Shown piece after piece: positions 18,159 to 26,748 of a DNA stretch of 64,000 nucleotides. The stretch's first letter is position 1. Each line of letters starts with the position of its first letter. The translations under genes were made by a program, and so were the position numbers. Source of the stretch: Amycolatopsis rubida (lineage in GTDB: Bacteria > Actinomycetota > Actinomycetes > Mycobacteriales > Pseudonocardiaceae); the NCBI RefSeq assembly GCF_900115345.1, contig NZ_FOWC01000012.1, positions 62,001 through 126,000 of the forward strand, read 5' to 3'. Under the pieces are notes generated by a model. The model made no database searches and was not told where the DNA came from. It saw only the letters and a list, made by a program, of their open reading frames with translations.

Positions 18159-18380
18159 TCGGAAGTGGGCTCCTGCGTCGAAGGAATCGGAAATCGACGA
18201 CGCGGGGCAGTGTGCGCGGGCCGGTTCACGGCAGCACCCAGCGGCCGCGGGCCCGGTTTCGGGCGCACGCGGCGGAAACTACCCCGCTCAGGCGCGCGGG
18301 GGTGGGGTGACGAGGAAGATCCGGTGCACGGGCGAGAGCTTAGCCAGAGACCGGACCGCTGACCAACGGGTTTGTCGCGT

Positions 18381-18853
18381 TCATCGCGTGCGGATTTCGC
18401 CGTCCCGCTGCTCGTCCGTAGCGACCAGCCCGACGGCGGCCGTCACGCCGGCGGAGGCTCGATGCGCCGGGTGGATGTGGGCGATGATCGAATCGACCGG
18501 CTGCCGGAGCAACCAGCCGACGAGCCCTCGGGCAGCCTCGGCGGCGATGCCCCGGCCCTGCCACGGAGTTCCCACCGCCCAGGCGATTTCGGCGAACCGT
18601 CGCCTGGACAGTGCCGGCCAGGCCGCAATCGCGCGGCTGGATCACCCAGTTCAGCCAGGAAACCGCCGGATCGGGCGAGCCCGCGGTCATTCGCTGGTAA
18701 CGCGAACGGAGGGGAGGGCAGCGAGTCCGGAGCGCCGCCGATGCAGGTGTGCAGAGCCGGATCGGACAGCACGGCGGCCATTTCTTCGGCGGGTGAGACG
18801 GAAAGCGGCAACAAGTCCAGCCGGACCGCGGTGATGGGCTGTGCGGTCAGCAT
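18381..18853 (-). pseudogene. GNAT acetyltransferase broken by two frameshifts
   Basis: The gene reads in three frames. Frame one starts at ATG 18853 with MLTAQPITAVRLDLLPLSVS and runs to DSLPS. Frame two continues as LRSRYQRMTAGSPDPAVSWL to GTVQATV. Frame three continues as AEIAWAVGTPWQGRGIAAEA and ends at 18381. Joined, they form a normal ~155-residue GNAT with the acetyl-CoA motif GTPWQGRGIA. The first break sits in a CCCC run (about 18710) where one extra C explains the shift; the second is near 18600. Both could be real decay or sequencing errors in G/C runs. Confidence 0.8.
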
Positions 18854-18867
18854 GAGCGGCGAGACTC

Positions 18868-18897
18868 CCGGGCCAGCGAAAAACCGCTGGCCCGGGA
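18868..18897 (-). terminator. Hairpin after the DUF885 gene
   Basis: A perfect 12-bp G/C-rich stem (CCCGGGCCAGCG and complement) with loop AAAAAC lies 8 bp past the DUF885 stop. It lacks a U tract on the minus strand, so it is a terminator or mRNA-end stabiliser by structure only. Confidence 0.7.
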
Positions 18898-18905
18898 AAA
18901 CCGTC

Positions 18906-20585
18906 TCAGTCCAGTTGCGCCAGCTGCTCGCGCAGGGTGTCCAGTCCCATGCCGCCCATCCGCAGGGCCTTCGTGTGGAACTGCTTGATGTCGAACGCCG
19001 AACCCTGCCGCGCGCGGGCGTCGTCGCGCGCCGCCAGCCACAGGCGTTCGCCCAGTTTGTACGAGGGGGCCTGGCCCGGCCAGCCGAGGTAGCGGTCGAT
19101 CTCGTCGCGGATGTGCGCCTGGTCGGTGATCGTGCGGGTCAGCATGAACTCCAGGCCCAGGTCCGGCGTCCAGCGCGAACCCTCGTGGAATCCGGTGCCC
19201 GCCGGGATGTCCAGTTCCAGGTGCATGCCGAGGTCGACCACGACGCGGGCGGCGCGGAACAGCTGTTCGGACAGCATGCCGAGCAGGTTGCCGTCATCCG
19301 ACAGATAACCCAGCTCCTCCATCAGGCGTTCCGCGTACAGCGCCCAGCCTTCGCCGTGCGCCGAGATGAACGTCATCAGCCGCTGGTACTTCGTGAGGGT
19401 CTCGGCCTGGTTGACCGCCGTCGCGATCTGCAGGTGGTGGCCCGGGACGCCCTCGTGGTAGACCGTCGAAACCTCGCGCCACGTCGTGAACTCGTTGCGG
19501 TCCGCGGGAAGCGACCACCACATCCGGCCGGGACGGCTGAAGTCCTCGCTCGGCCCGGTGTAGTACGCGCCGACGCCGCCGCCGGGCGGGGCGATCTTGC
19601 ACTCCAGCGCCATCAGCCGGTCCGGGATATCGAAGTGCTTGCCGCGCAACGACTTCAACGCGTCGTCGGACAGCTGCTGCATCCACGCCTCGAACTGCGG
19701 GCGGCCCTGGATGCGGTAGCGCGGGTCGGCGTCGAGCACCGCCGCGGCCTCCGCGGGCGTCGAGCCGGGCTTGATGCGGTTCGCGACCGCGCGCATTTCC
19801 GTTTCCAGCCGCGAAAATTCGTGCCAGCCCCACTCGTATGCCTCGCGCAGGTCCAGCTCAGCGCCGATGAAGTAGCGCGACCACAGCCGGTAGGTGTCCT
19901 CGCCGACGGCGTCCTTCACCGGGGCCTTCGGAGCCAGTTCGGCGCGCAGGAATCCGGCGAATTCCGCGAACGCCTCGTCCGCGGCCCGCGCGCCCGCGGC
20001 CAGGTCGGACTTCAGCGATTCCACGCCCGCGCCGGCGACCATGCCGGCGAAGAAACCGGGGCCGTCCTTGAGCCCGGCCCACGTCTCGCACTGCTCGGCG
20101 ACCTTCGAGACCTGCCGCAGCGCGGAAACCCGCCCCTGGTCGGCCGAGGCCAGCAGCGACGCGCGGACCCCGGCCAGCGCCGCGGGCACCTTCGGCAGCC
20201 GGGCCGCGACGTTCGCCCAGTCGTCCGGGGTGTCGGTCGGCATCAGGTCGAAGACCATGCGCAGGCCCTGCACCGGGCTCTCGATCACGTTGAGCGAGGC
20301 CGCGTCGAGGCCCGCGTCGTGGATCTCCAGCTCAAGACCGATCCGCTCGCTGAACACCGCCTTCGCGACCCGCTCCCCCGCGTCCGCCGGTTCCGCGGCG
20401 GTCACCGCGGCCAGCGCGCGCCGCGCCAGGTCCGCGCGGGCGTCGTGGCCCGCGGGCGAATAGTCGGTCAGCTGGTCGTCGTAGCCCGCGACGCCGAGCA
20501 TGGTGGCCGCGACCGGGTCCACGGCCACGTAATCGTCGACGTACCGGTCGCAGATCTCCGGAACGCTCTGTTCGGTGGAAGCCAT
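18906..20585 (-). CDS. DUF885 family (putative metallopeptidase) protein
   Basis: 559 residues, normal for DUF885. The key motif YHEGVPGHHLQIATA around residue 375 resembles a gluzincin-type zinc site (HExxxxHH), and the downstream EGWALYAERLMEELG supplies the expected second-site Glu. Members are thought to be cytoplasmic or cell-associated carboxypeptidases or dipeptidases, but few have been tested. There is no signal peptide. ATG 20585 lies seven bases after TAGCGT, a good leaderless -10; GTG 20594 would add three residues. metF lies upstream on the same strand only 42 bp away, so some read-through is likely. Confidence 0.88.
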   Translation of the reverse strand: MASTEQSVPEICDRYVDDYVAVDPVAATMLGVAGYDDQLTDYSPAGHDARADLARRALAAVTAAEPADAGERVAKAVFSERIGLELEIHDAGLDAASLNVIESPVQGLRMVFDLMPTDTPDDWANVAARLPKVPAALAGVRASLLASADQGRVSALRQVSKVAEQCETWAGLKDGPGFFAGMVAGAGVESLKSDLAAGARAADEAFAEFAGFLRAELAPKAPVKDAVGEDTYRLWSRYFIGAELDLREAYEWGWHEFSRLETEMRAVANRIKPGSTPAEAAAVLDADPRYRIQGRPQFEAWMQQLSDDALKSLRGKHFDIPDRLMALECKIAPPGGGVGAYYTGPSEDFSRPGRMWWSLPADRNEFTTWREVSTVYHEGVPGHHLQIATAVNQAETLTKYQRLMTFISAHGEGWALYAERLMEELGYLSDDGNLLGMLSEQLFRAARVVVDLGMHLELDIPAGTGFHEGSRWTPDLGLEFMLTRTITDQAHIRDEIDRYLGWPGQAPSYKLGERLWLAARDDARARQGSAFDIKQFHTKALRMGGMGLDTLREQLAQLD

Positions 20586-20592
20586 GTCCGGC

Positions 20593-20598
20593 ACGCTA
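20593..20598 (-). promoter_or_regulatory. -10 box for leaderless DUF885 mRNA
   Basis: TAGCGT on the minus strand, seven bases before ATG 20585, with no Shine-Dalgarno nearby. It fits the actinobacterial TANNNT pattern for leaderless starts. Confidence 0.5.
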
Positions 20599-20627
20599 CC
20601 GGCCGCAGGCGCCCCGGGCCCACGGAG

Positions 20628-21512
20628 TTACGCGCGGGCGGGCACCAGTCCGAGCCGGGTGACCACCTCGCGCGTCGCCTTGGACCGGTTGAAAGTGTAG
20701 AAGTGCAGGTCGGGCACGCCTTCGGCGATCAGTTTCTCGCACAGTTCGGTGACCCAGTCGATCCCGGCCGCGCGGAACGCCCTGGGGTCGCCGGAGAACG
20801 GTTCGAGCCGGTCCAGCAGGCGCTGCGACGCGGGAGCGCCGGAGAGCTTGATCGTGGTGTGCAGCGTGCGCAGGGTGGTCAGCGGCATGATGCCGGGCAG
20901 CACGAGCGCGTCGCAGCCCGCGGCGGCGACCCGGTCGCGCAGCCGCAGGAAGTCCTCTGCCTCGAAAAACAGCTGCGCGATCGCGAAATCTGCCCCCGCG
21001 CGGAACTTGCGGACCAGGTGCTTCGTGTCCGATTCCAGGTCCGCCGAACGCGGGTGGCCGTACGGGAAGGCCGAGACGCCGACGCAGAAGTCGCCGAGCG
21101 AGCGGACCAGCTCGACCAGTTCCTCGGCGTAAGTGAGGCCTTCGGGGTGCGGCACCCAGTCGCCGTAGACGTCGCCGGGCGGGTCGCCGCGCAGCGCGAG
21201 GATGTTGCGCACGCCGACCGCCGCGTACCAGCCGATCACGTTCCGCAGTTCGGACACCGAATGGTCGACCGCCGTCAGGTGGGCCATCGGGCAGAGCGTG
21301 GTTTCGGTGGCGACGCGGGCGATGCTGCGGATGGTGCCGTCGCGGCTCGAACCGCCCGCGCCGTAGGTGATCGACATGTACGCCGGGTCCAGCGGCTCCA
21401 GCTCGCGGATGGCCTTCCACAGGACGGCCTCGTCGGCCTCGTCGCGGGGCGGGAAGAACTCCACGGAGAACGCGGGCCCGTCCCCCCGCAGCCTTTCGAT
21501 CACCGACGTCAT
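20628..21512 (-). CDS. metF: Methylenetetrahydrofolate reductase-family protein
   Basis: 294 residues with the MetF TIM-barrel pattern: FSVEFFPPRDEADEAVLW at the start with the catalytic Glu, YMSITYGAGGSSRDGTI, NILALRGDPP, and IAQLFFEAEDFLR. It reduces 5,10-methylene-THF to 5-methyl-THF with FAD, for methionine synthesis. M. tuberculosis has a related gene, Rv2172c, in the same place beside idsA2, so this may belong to that branch. ATG 21512 follows TACCAT by eight bases and has no Shine-Dalgarno, so the mRNA is probably leaderless. It is divergent from the MerB-like gene. Confidence 0.93.
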   Translation of the reverse strand: MTSVIERLRGDGPAFSVEFFPPRDEADEAVLWKAIRELEPLDPAYMSITYGAGGSSRDGTIRSIARVATETTLCPMAHLTAVDHSVSELRNVIGWYAAVGVRNILALRGDPPGDVYGDWVPHPEGLTYAEELVELVRSLGDFCVGVSAFPYGHPRSADLESDTKHLVRKFRAGADFAIAQLFFEAEDFLRLRDRVAAAGCDALVLPGIMPLTTLRTLHTTIKLSGAPASQRLLDRLEPFSGDPRAFRAAGIDWVTELCEKLIAEGVPDLHFYTFNRSKATREVVTRLGLVPARA

Positions 21513-21520
21513 GAAGGGAA

Positions 21521-21526
21521 ATGGTA
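21521..21526 (-). promoter_or_regulatory. -10 box for leaderless metF mRNA
   Basis: TACCAT on the minus strand, eight bases before ATG 21512; TANNNT type, no Shine-Dalgarno seen. Confidence 0.45.
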
Positions 21527-21613
21527 GTGGCTCGCCTCGACGCGCGGCAGAGCTGACGGGTGGGCTTGGCCACGCGCGTACCGTCGGGGGCGAACCCTCC
21601 GGGGAGGCGAGCC

Positions 21614-22258
21614 ATGAGCAGTGAAGACGACCTGGCCTGGGACGAAGACGTGCGCGTGGCGGTCTACCGCGCGTTCTCCTCCCGCGGCCGCCCGCCCACC
21701 GCGCCCGAACTGGCGGACGCCGCGCGCGGGTCGCTCGCGGTGGCGAAACAGGCCCTGCACCGGATGGCCGACCCGAGATGGCTGTGGCTGGACGAATGCG
21801 AGCACGTGGCGCTGGCCGCGCCGTTCGCGGCGGTCCCGCTCGGGTTCGCGGTGATGGGCGAGCACACCATGTGGTGGGGCGGGTGCGCCTGGGATTCGTT
21901 CGCGATCCCGCACCTCGTCTCCGGCGAGCCCGAGGTGCTGGTGGCGACGCGCTGTCCCGGCTGCGGCGAGCCGTCCGCGCTGGTCGTGCGGCGGGACCGG
22001 CCGCCGGCCGGCGCGCAGGTCGCGTACTTCCCGGCCTCGCCCGAGCAGCTCGCGGGCGAGCGGGGGAAGCAGCGGCTGTACTGCGCCGAGTCCTGTGTGG
22101 ACAGTCCGGGCGAACTGCTCGGGCTCGACGCGCTGTGGCATCTCGCGAAGGACTGGTACGCGGGCTGCCTCGAACCCGGCTACCGCCCGCGCGGACCGGC
22201 CGAGGCGGCGGAATACTTCGCGGCGAGCGGGCGCCCGGACGCGTTCCGGAGCGGCTGA
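21614..22258 (+). CDS. MerB-like (alkylmercury lyase family) protein
   Basis: 214 residues. The N-terminal ~60 residues form a winged-helix-like segment, and the rest matches the organomercurial lyase fold. The catalytic set is visible: Cys91 and Asp94 in GGCAWDSFAIP (Cys96/Asp99 of MerB) and Cys157 in YCAESC (Cys159 of MerB). That set breaks C-Hg bonds in MerB. However, no merA, merR or mer transporter is present, and an extra CPGC pair at 114-117 is unusual. Many actinobacterial members have no shown link to mercury. ATG 21614 has GGGGAGG 7 nt upstream. crtE begins 71 bp downstream on the same strand. Confidence 0.85.
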   Translation: MSSEDDLAWDEDVRVAVYRAFSSRGRPPTAPELADAARGSLAVAKQALHRMADPRWLWLDECEHVALAAPFAAVPLGFAVMGEHTMWWGGCAWDSFAIPHLVSGEPEVLVATRCPGCGEPSALVVRRDRPPAGAQVAYFPASPEQLAGERGKQRLYCAESCVDSPGELLGLDALWHLAKDWYAGCLEPGYRPRGPAEAAEYFAASGRPDAFRSG

Positions 22259-22329
22259 ACGCGTCTGGTGCGCCACATCCGGGGGCGCCCGGCGTGACCC
22301 CGGCCGCGCTCGTCCCGGAGGATGAGGAC

Positions 22330-23421
22330 ATGGACGCGCCCGGATTCGACGCCGACCTCCCCGCGCACGTGGAGCGTGCGCTGGCCGATTTCCTCGGCCG
22401 GGCGGGGAGCGAGATCCTGCGCACCGAGCCGAGCGTCGCGGCCGGGATCGAGGCGCTGTCCGGATTCGTGCTGGGCGGCGGCAAGCGGCTCCGGCCGACG
22501 TTCGCCTGGTGGGGCTGGCGCGGCGCGGGCGGCGCGGCGTCCGGTCCGCTCGCCGAGGGCGCGCTGCGCGCGGTGGCGAGCCTGGAGCTGATCCAGGCGT
22601 GCGCGCTGATCCACGACGACCTCATCGATTCCTCCGACTCGCGCCGCGGCAGGCCGACCGTGCACGTGGCCGCCGAGAAACTGCACGCCAGCCGCGGCTG
22701 GCTCGGTTCGCCGTCGGTGTTCGGGCTGGCCAGCGCGGTGCTGGTGGGCGACCTGGCGCTGGCCTGGGCCGACGACATGTTCGCCGAGGCCCCGCTGCCC
22801 GCGGAGACGATCGCGGCGGCTCGGCCGGCCTGGCGCGCGATGCGCACCGAGGTGCTCGCCGGGCAGTACCTCGACGTCCGCACGCAGGCGGTCGGCGACG
22901 CTTCGCCCGAGGCCGCGCTGCGGATCGACCGGCTCAAGACCGCCGCGTACACCGTCCAGCGGCCGCTGCACCTCGGCGCCGCGCTCGCCGGGGCGGACGA
23001 GCGGCTGATCGCCACCCTGCTGGAGTTCGGCGGCGACGTCGGCGTGGCGTTCCAGCTGCGCGACGACCTGCTCGGCGTGTTCGGCGACCCGTCGGTGACC
23101 GGCAAGCCCGCCGGCGACGACCTGCGCGAAGGCAAGCGCACTCTGCTCGTGGCGCTCGGCCTGCGGCTCGCCGCGGAGAAGGGCGACCACGCCGCGGCCA
23201 AAGCGATCGCCGACGCGATCGGGGCCGCCGACCTGGCCAGCGGCACCGTGGACCGGGTCCGCGAGGCGCTCACCTCGGTCGGCGCGGTCGCCGCGGTGGA
23301 GCGTCAGATCGACGAACTGACCGCCTCCGCGAACGCCGCGCTCGACCGCGCGCACTTGGCCGAGCCCGCTCCGTCGGCGCTCGCCGAGCTGATCCGGCTG
23401 GCTACCCAGCGGAAGTTCTGA
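22330..23421 (+). CDS. crtE: Polyprenyl (geranylgeranyl) diphosphate synthase
   Basis: 363 residues. Both Asp-rich motifs are present: HDDLIDSSD (first, DDxxD-type) and QLRDDLLGVFGD (second), along with GGGKRLRPTF and GKPAGDDLREGKRT. It condenses IPP with allylic diphosphates, most likely to GGPP for the phytoene synthase two genes on. ATG 22330 has GGAGG 8 nt upstream. Its stop overlaps the crtI start (TGATG). It occupies the place of idsA2 (Rv2173) beside metF in mycobacteria, so it may be the ancestral synthase recruited to the carotenoid operon. Confidence 0.92.
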   Translation: MDAPGFDADLPAHVERALADFLGRAGSEILRTEPSVAAGIEALSGFVLGGGKRLRPTFAWWGWRGAGGAASGPLAEGALRAVASLELIQACALIHDDLIDSSDSRRGRPTVHVAAEKLHASRGWLGSPSVFGLASAVLVGDLALAWADDMFAEAPLPAETIAAARPAWRAMRTEVLAGQYLDVRTQAVGDASPEAALRIDRLKTAAYTVQRPLHLGAALAGADERLIATLLEFGGDVGVAFQLRDDLLGVFGDPSVTGKPAGDDLREGKRTLLVALGLRLAAEKGDHAAAKAIADAIGAADLASGTVDRVREALTSVGAVAAVERQIDELTASANAALDRAHLAEPAPSALAELIRLATQRKF

Positions 23422-24896
23422 TGCGGACGGTGAACGGGCCCGCCGACCACGTCGTGGTCGTCGGCGCCGGACTGGCCGGGCTCTCCGCGACGCTGCACCT
23501 GCTCGGCGCGGGACGGCGGGTGACGCTGCTGGAGCAGCAGAAGATGCCCGGCGGACGAGCCGGTCAGCAGGACTTCGGCGCGAACGCGGTCGACACCGGG
23601 GCCAGCGTGCTCACCATGCCGGAACTGGTGGACGAAGCACTGCACGCGGTCGGCGAATCGCTGGCCGGCACAGTGCCGCTGACCAGGCTCGATCCGGCGT
23701 ACCGGGCTCGTTTCGCCGACGGCAGCACGCTCGCCGTGCACACCGACGGCGAGGCGATGGAGGCCGAGATCCGGTCGTTCGCCGGTCCGGCGGAGGCGGA
23801 CGGTTACCGGCGGCTGCGCCGGTGGCTCACTGACCTGTACGCGGCGCAGAAGGACCGCTTCATCGGGGCGAACTTCGATTCGCCGCTGGATCTCGTCCGG
23901 CCGGAACTCGTGAAGCTCGCGGCGTTGGGCGGCTTCGGCCGGTTAGGGCCGCGCGTCTCCAGCTTCTTGCGCGACGAGCGCGTACGACGGCTCTTCTCCT
24001 TCCAGGCGTTGTACGCGGGTCTCGATCCGACGCGTGCACTCGGCGCATACGGCGTCATCGCGTACATGGACACTGTCGGCGGCGTGTACTACCCGCGCGG
24101 CGGCATGGGCGCGATCGCCCGCGCGATGTCCGATGCTGCGACGCGCGCTGGTGCCGAACTGCGGTTCGGCACGGAAGCTGCGTGGCTTGAGCGAGTGTCG
24201 TCCCGCGTACGCGCTGTACGCACGCGCTCCGGCGAGCGGATTGAGTGTGACGCCGTGGTGCTCGCGACAGAGCTTTCGGCGGCGTACCGGCTGATTGGCG
24301 CGCGGCCGCGACGTGTGCTGCCGTTGAAGTACTCGCCGTCGGCGTTCGTGTTGCACGGGCACGCGGACCGTTCGTGGCCGGAACTGGACCACCACACGAT
24401 CTTCTTCGGGCAAGCGTGGGAACGCACCTTCGCCGAGATCGTCCGCGAGGGCAAGCTGATGAGCGACCCGTCGCTGCTGGTCACGCGCCCGACCGCGACA
24501 GAGCCGACGCTCGCAGGCGACGGCGGCGAGATCATTTCGGTGCTCGCCCCGGCTCCGAACTTGAACACCGGCCCGATCAATTGGGCGCGCCTCGGACCGG
24601 CTTATCGCGAAGAACTGTTGCGTACGCTGGATTCGCGCGGGCTCACCGGGTTCCGCGAAACCTACCTTGTGGACGAACAGCTGACTCCGGCCGACTGGGC
24701 GGCGCGCGGGCTGGCCGCCGGGACGCCGTTCTCGCTCGCGCACACCTTCCCGCAGACCGGCCCGTTCCGGCCCGCGAACCTGGTGCGAGCGGCGGAAAAC
24801 GTGGTGCTCGCCGGATGCGGGACGACTCCGGGCGTCGGTATCCCGCCGGTCCTGATCTCCGGGCGGCTCGCCGCGGAACGGATCACCGGCCGGTGA
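23421..24896 (+). CDS. crtI: Phytoene desaturase (CrtI-type)
   Basis: 491 residues. The N-terminal FAD-binding motif VVVVGAGLAGLSATLHLLGAG and the LLEQQKMPGGRAG segment are followed by the substrate domain, and the C-terminal GCGTTPGVGIPPVLISGRLAA is the CrtI flavoprotein signature. It desaturates phytoene to neurosporene or lycopene with FAD and an acceptor at the membrane. ATG 23421 shares a base with the crtE stop, so translation is coupled. The crtB start overlaps its own stop. The chain length of desaturation cannot be told from sequence. Confidence 0.93.
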   Translation: MRTVNGPADHVVVVGAGLAGLSATLHLLGAGRRVTLLEQQKMPGGRAGQQDFGANAVDTGASVLTMPELVDEALHAVGESLAGTVPLTRLDPAYRARFADGSTLAVHTDGEAMEAEIRSFAGPAEADGYRRLRRWLTDLYAAQKDRFIGANFDSPLDLVRPELVKLAALGGFGRLGPRVSSFLRDERVRRLFSFQALYAGLDPTRALGAYGVIAYMDTVGGVYYPRGGMGAIARAMSDAATRAGAELRFGTEAAWLERVSSRVRAVRTRSGERIECDAVVLATELSAAYRLIGARPRRVLPLKYSPSAFVLHGHADRSWPELDHHTIFFGQAWERTFAEIVREGKLMSDPSLLVTRPTATEPTLAGDGGEIISVLAPAPNLNTGPINWARLGPAYREELLRTLDSRGLTGFRETYLVDEQLTPADWAARGLAAGTPFSLAHTFPQTGPFRPANLVRAAENVVLAGCGTTPGVGIPPVLISGRLAAERITGR

Positions 24897-25819
24897 GCGA
24901 GCTCGACGCGGCCGGTATCGCCGAGCCCGCGCTGCGCGCCGCCTACACGGAGTGCCGCCGCATCAACGCCCACCACGGCCGCACGTTCTTCCTGGCCACG
25001 CGGTTGCTTCCGGCGCGGGCCCGGCCAGCCGCGCACGCGCTGTACGGCTTCGCGCGGATGGCCGACGAGCTGGTCGACAACCCCGAGCCCGGTACCGATC
25101 CGGCGGTCGCGCTGGACAAGGTCGGCGGGCTGGTCGACGAGGTTTACGACGGGAGCGTCCCGGCCGATCCCGTGCTGGCCGCGCTCGCGGATACCGTGCA
25201 CCGCTACGGCATCCGCCGTGCTCTCGTGGACGCGTTCCTGCATTCCATGCGGATGGACCTGACCGTTACGGAGTACTCGACTTACGCCGACCTCGGCGAG
25301 TACATCTACGGTTCGGCTTGTGTGATCGGGCTGCAGATGCTGCCGGTGTTCGGGACTGTCGTGCCGGTGGAGGAAGCCGCGCCGAGTGCGGCGGCGTTGG
25401 GGGAAGCGTTTCAGCTGACCAATTTCCTGCGGGATGTCGGCGAGGATCTCGATCGCGGGCGGTTGTATCTGCCTACCGAGGAACTGGCGGCGTTCGGGGT
25501 GGACCGCGAGAGGTTGGCCGACGCGCGTCGCCAAGACCGTTCTGATCCGCGGGTGCGGGCGGCGCTCGCAGTGGCGGTTTCGCGGACGCGTGCGGTTTAT
25601 CGGCGGGCGGAGGCGGGGATTCCGTTGCTGCGGCCGGAATCCCGGCCGTGCGTGCGGACGGCGATCACGCTGTACGAAGGCATTTTGGACGAGATCGAGG
25701 CGATGGACTACGCCGTGCTGAACCGGCGCGCGGTGGTGGGCAAGGGGCGGCGGGTCGCGGTCGCGGTGCCTGCGCTGGTGCAGCGTGCGCTCAGCGCCAG
25801 GCCGGGACGCCCTCGCTGA
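24893..25819 (+). CDS. crtB: Phytoene synthase
   Basis: 308 residues. Head-to-head condensation of two GGPP to phytoene. The two Asp-rich sites are ARMADELVDNPEP and FLRDVGEDLDRGRLYLPTEEL, with YIYGSACVIGLQM in between. GTG 24893 overlaps the crtI stop (GTGA). It closes the crtE-crtI-crtB operon. No lycopene cyclase, elongase or ketolase follows, so the end product in this locus would be acyclic unless such genes lie elsewhere. Its 3' end overlaps the convergent PPOX gene by 29 bp. Confidence 0.94.
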   Translation: MSELDAAGIAEPALRAAYTECRRINAHHGRTFFLATRLLPARARPAAHALYGFARMADELVDNPEPGTDPAVALDKVGGLVDEVYDGSVPADPVLAALADTVHRYGIRRALVDAFLHSMRMDLTVTEYSTYADLGEYIYGSACVIGLQMLPVFGTVVPVEEAAPSAAALGEAFQLTNFLRDVGEDLDRGRLYLPTEELAAFGVDRERLADARRQDRSDPRVRAALAVAVSRTRAVYRRAEAGIPLLRPESRPCVRTAITLYEGILDEIEAMDYAVLNRRAVVGKGRRVAVAVPALVQRALSARPGRPR

Positions 25820-26117
25820 CTAGGGCCGGTTCGACGCTGGCGTCGTAGGAGCGCAGCCAATCCGGGGTCAGGCGGATGAGGGCGAAGTCCTCGCCGAGAG
25901 CACGGGAACCCGGGAACTGCTCCAGGTACACCTGGCCCGCGTCGCGGCGGGCAGCGCCGGATTCGACGACTGCCTCGCCTTCGACCTGGACAGAGATCGT
26001 GTCAGTGCAGCCGATCACCACGGCGGTGCGCGGGTTGGCGCGAAGGTTGGCCACCTTTCGAGAAGTGAGGTGGGCGTTGAACAGCAGCGAGCCGTCCAGG
26101 GTGACGGCGAAGCTCAC
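25791..26117 (-). CDS. PPOX-fold (pyridoxamine 5'-phosphate oxidase-like) protein, N-terminus unclear
   Basis: From GTG 26117 the product is 108 residues: VSFAVTLDGSLLFNAHLTSR, KVANLRANPRTAVVIG and a C-terminal TPDWLRSYD. This is a split-barrel flavin or F420-binding family. The conserved first strands (FVRTNPLGVVATTAVTGHPE) are still encoded just upstream to about 26187 in the same frame, but no start codon precedes them before a stop. So either the start was lost by a small deletion or the annotated GTG makes a short protein lacking the first strands. It sits at the end of the CGNR gene and overlaps the crtB 3' end. Confidence 0.55.
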   Translation of the reverse strand: MSFAVTLDGSLLFNAHLTSRKVANLRANPRTAVVIGCTDTISVQVEGEAVVESGAARRDAGQVYLEQFPGSRALGEDFALIRLTPDWLRSYDASVEPALVSEGVPAWR

Positions 26118-26193
26118 CAGGGCCGCTTCGGGGTGGCCTGTAACCGCAGTGGTAGCGACGACGCCTAGCGGGTTGGTTCGGACGAAATGAGCG

Positions 26194-26742
26194 TCAGGTT
26201 AGCCGGGCACGGTGGGCGGCGACGCGTTCCCTTGTGGCACAACGGGAAGAGCAGTACCGGCGCGGGCTTCCGCCGCCTAGGTGGGCGAAGGGTTTCCCGC
26301 ACGACGGCGAGGCGCACAGGCCGCCCGGGACGGTTTGGCGGTCGGCCAGCAGGGTGGCCAAGGCCAGTGCGGAGGACGTGATCAGCCAGGCACCCCACGG
26401 GCCGTCGTCGGCGGCGTCGACATGCAGGTGCCAGCCGAAGTTGTCGTCGTGCGCGGTCAAGCGCGGGGGCCCGGCGTAGGCGGCGAACAGCGCGTTCAGC
26501 ACCTCGGCGGCCGAAGCTGCGTCTGGTGCGGCGAAGACCTCCCGCAGTTCCAGCGCGGCGGCGCGCAGCTCGGCCACCTCGCGCGCGGAGAGCTGGGGCC
26601 GCGGTTCTCCGTATTCGACCAACACTGCGGCTACTGAATCCGGCGAAGGGTCCTCCGCCAGCAGCACGTCGAGCAGCGCTACGGCACGGCGGACCGCGTC
26701 GCGGGCGGAGCGGCCCGCGAAATCCGGCTGCGTTCCAGGCAT
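26194..26742 (-). CDS. CGNR zinc-finger (ABATE-domain) protein
   Basis: 182 residues. The N-terminal two thirds match the ABATE domain with HVDAADDGPWGAWLITSSALALA. The C-terminal CGNR-type zinc finger has CASPSCGKPFAHLGGGSPRR followed by YCSSRCATRERVAAHR; the four Cys ligands are present, and the name motif CGNR is CATR here. These are probable stress-related transcription regulators. Start taken at ATG 26742; ATG 26757 would add five residues. It is divergent from an MFS gene with only 22 bp between starts, and an inverted repeat spans that gap, so it probably controls both. Confidence 0.82.
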   Translation of the reverse strand: MPGTQPDFAGRSARDAVRRAVALLDVLLAEDPSPDSVAAVLVEYGEPRPQLSAREVAELRAAALELREVFAAPDAASAAEVLNALFAAYAGPPRLTAHDDNFGWHLHVDAADDGPWGAWLITSSALALATLLADRQTVPGGLCASPSCGKPFAHLGGGSPRRYCSSRCATRERVAAHRARLT

Positions 26743-26748
26743 GAACCA

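Noticed and set aside
18372..21527. Plus-strand open frame of about 1050 codons across DUF885 and metF
   Set aside because: Both genes on the minus strand have family motifs along their length; this is a shadow.
21513..21613. SAM or cobalamin riboswitch at metF
   Set aside because: The metF start lies eight bases after a -10 box, leaving no leader, and no conserved riboswitch core is seen.
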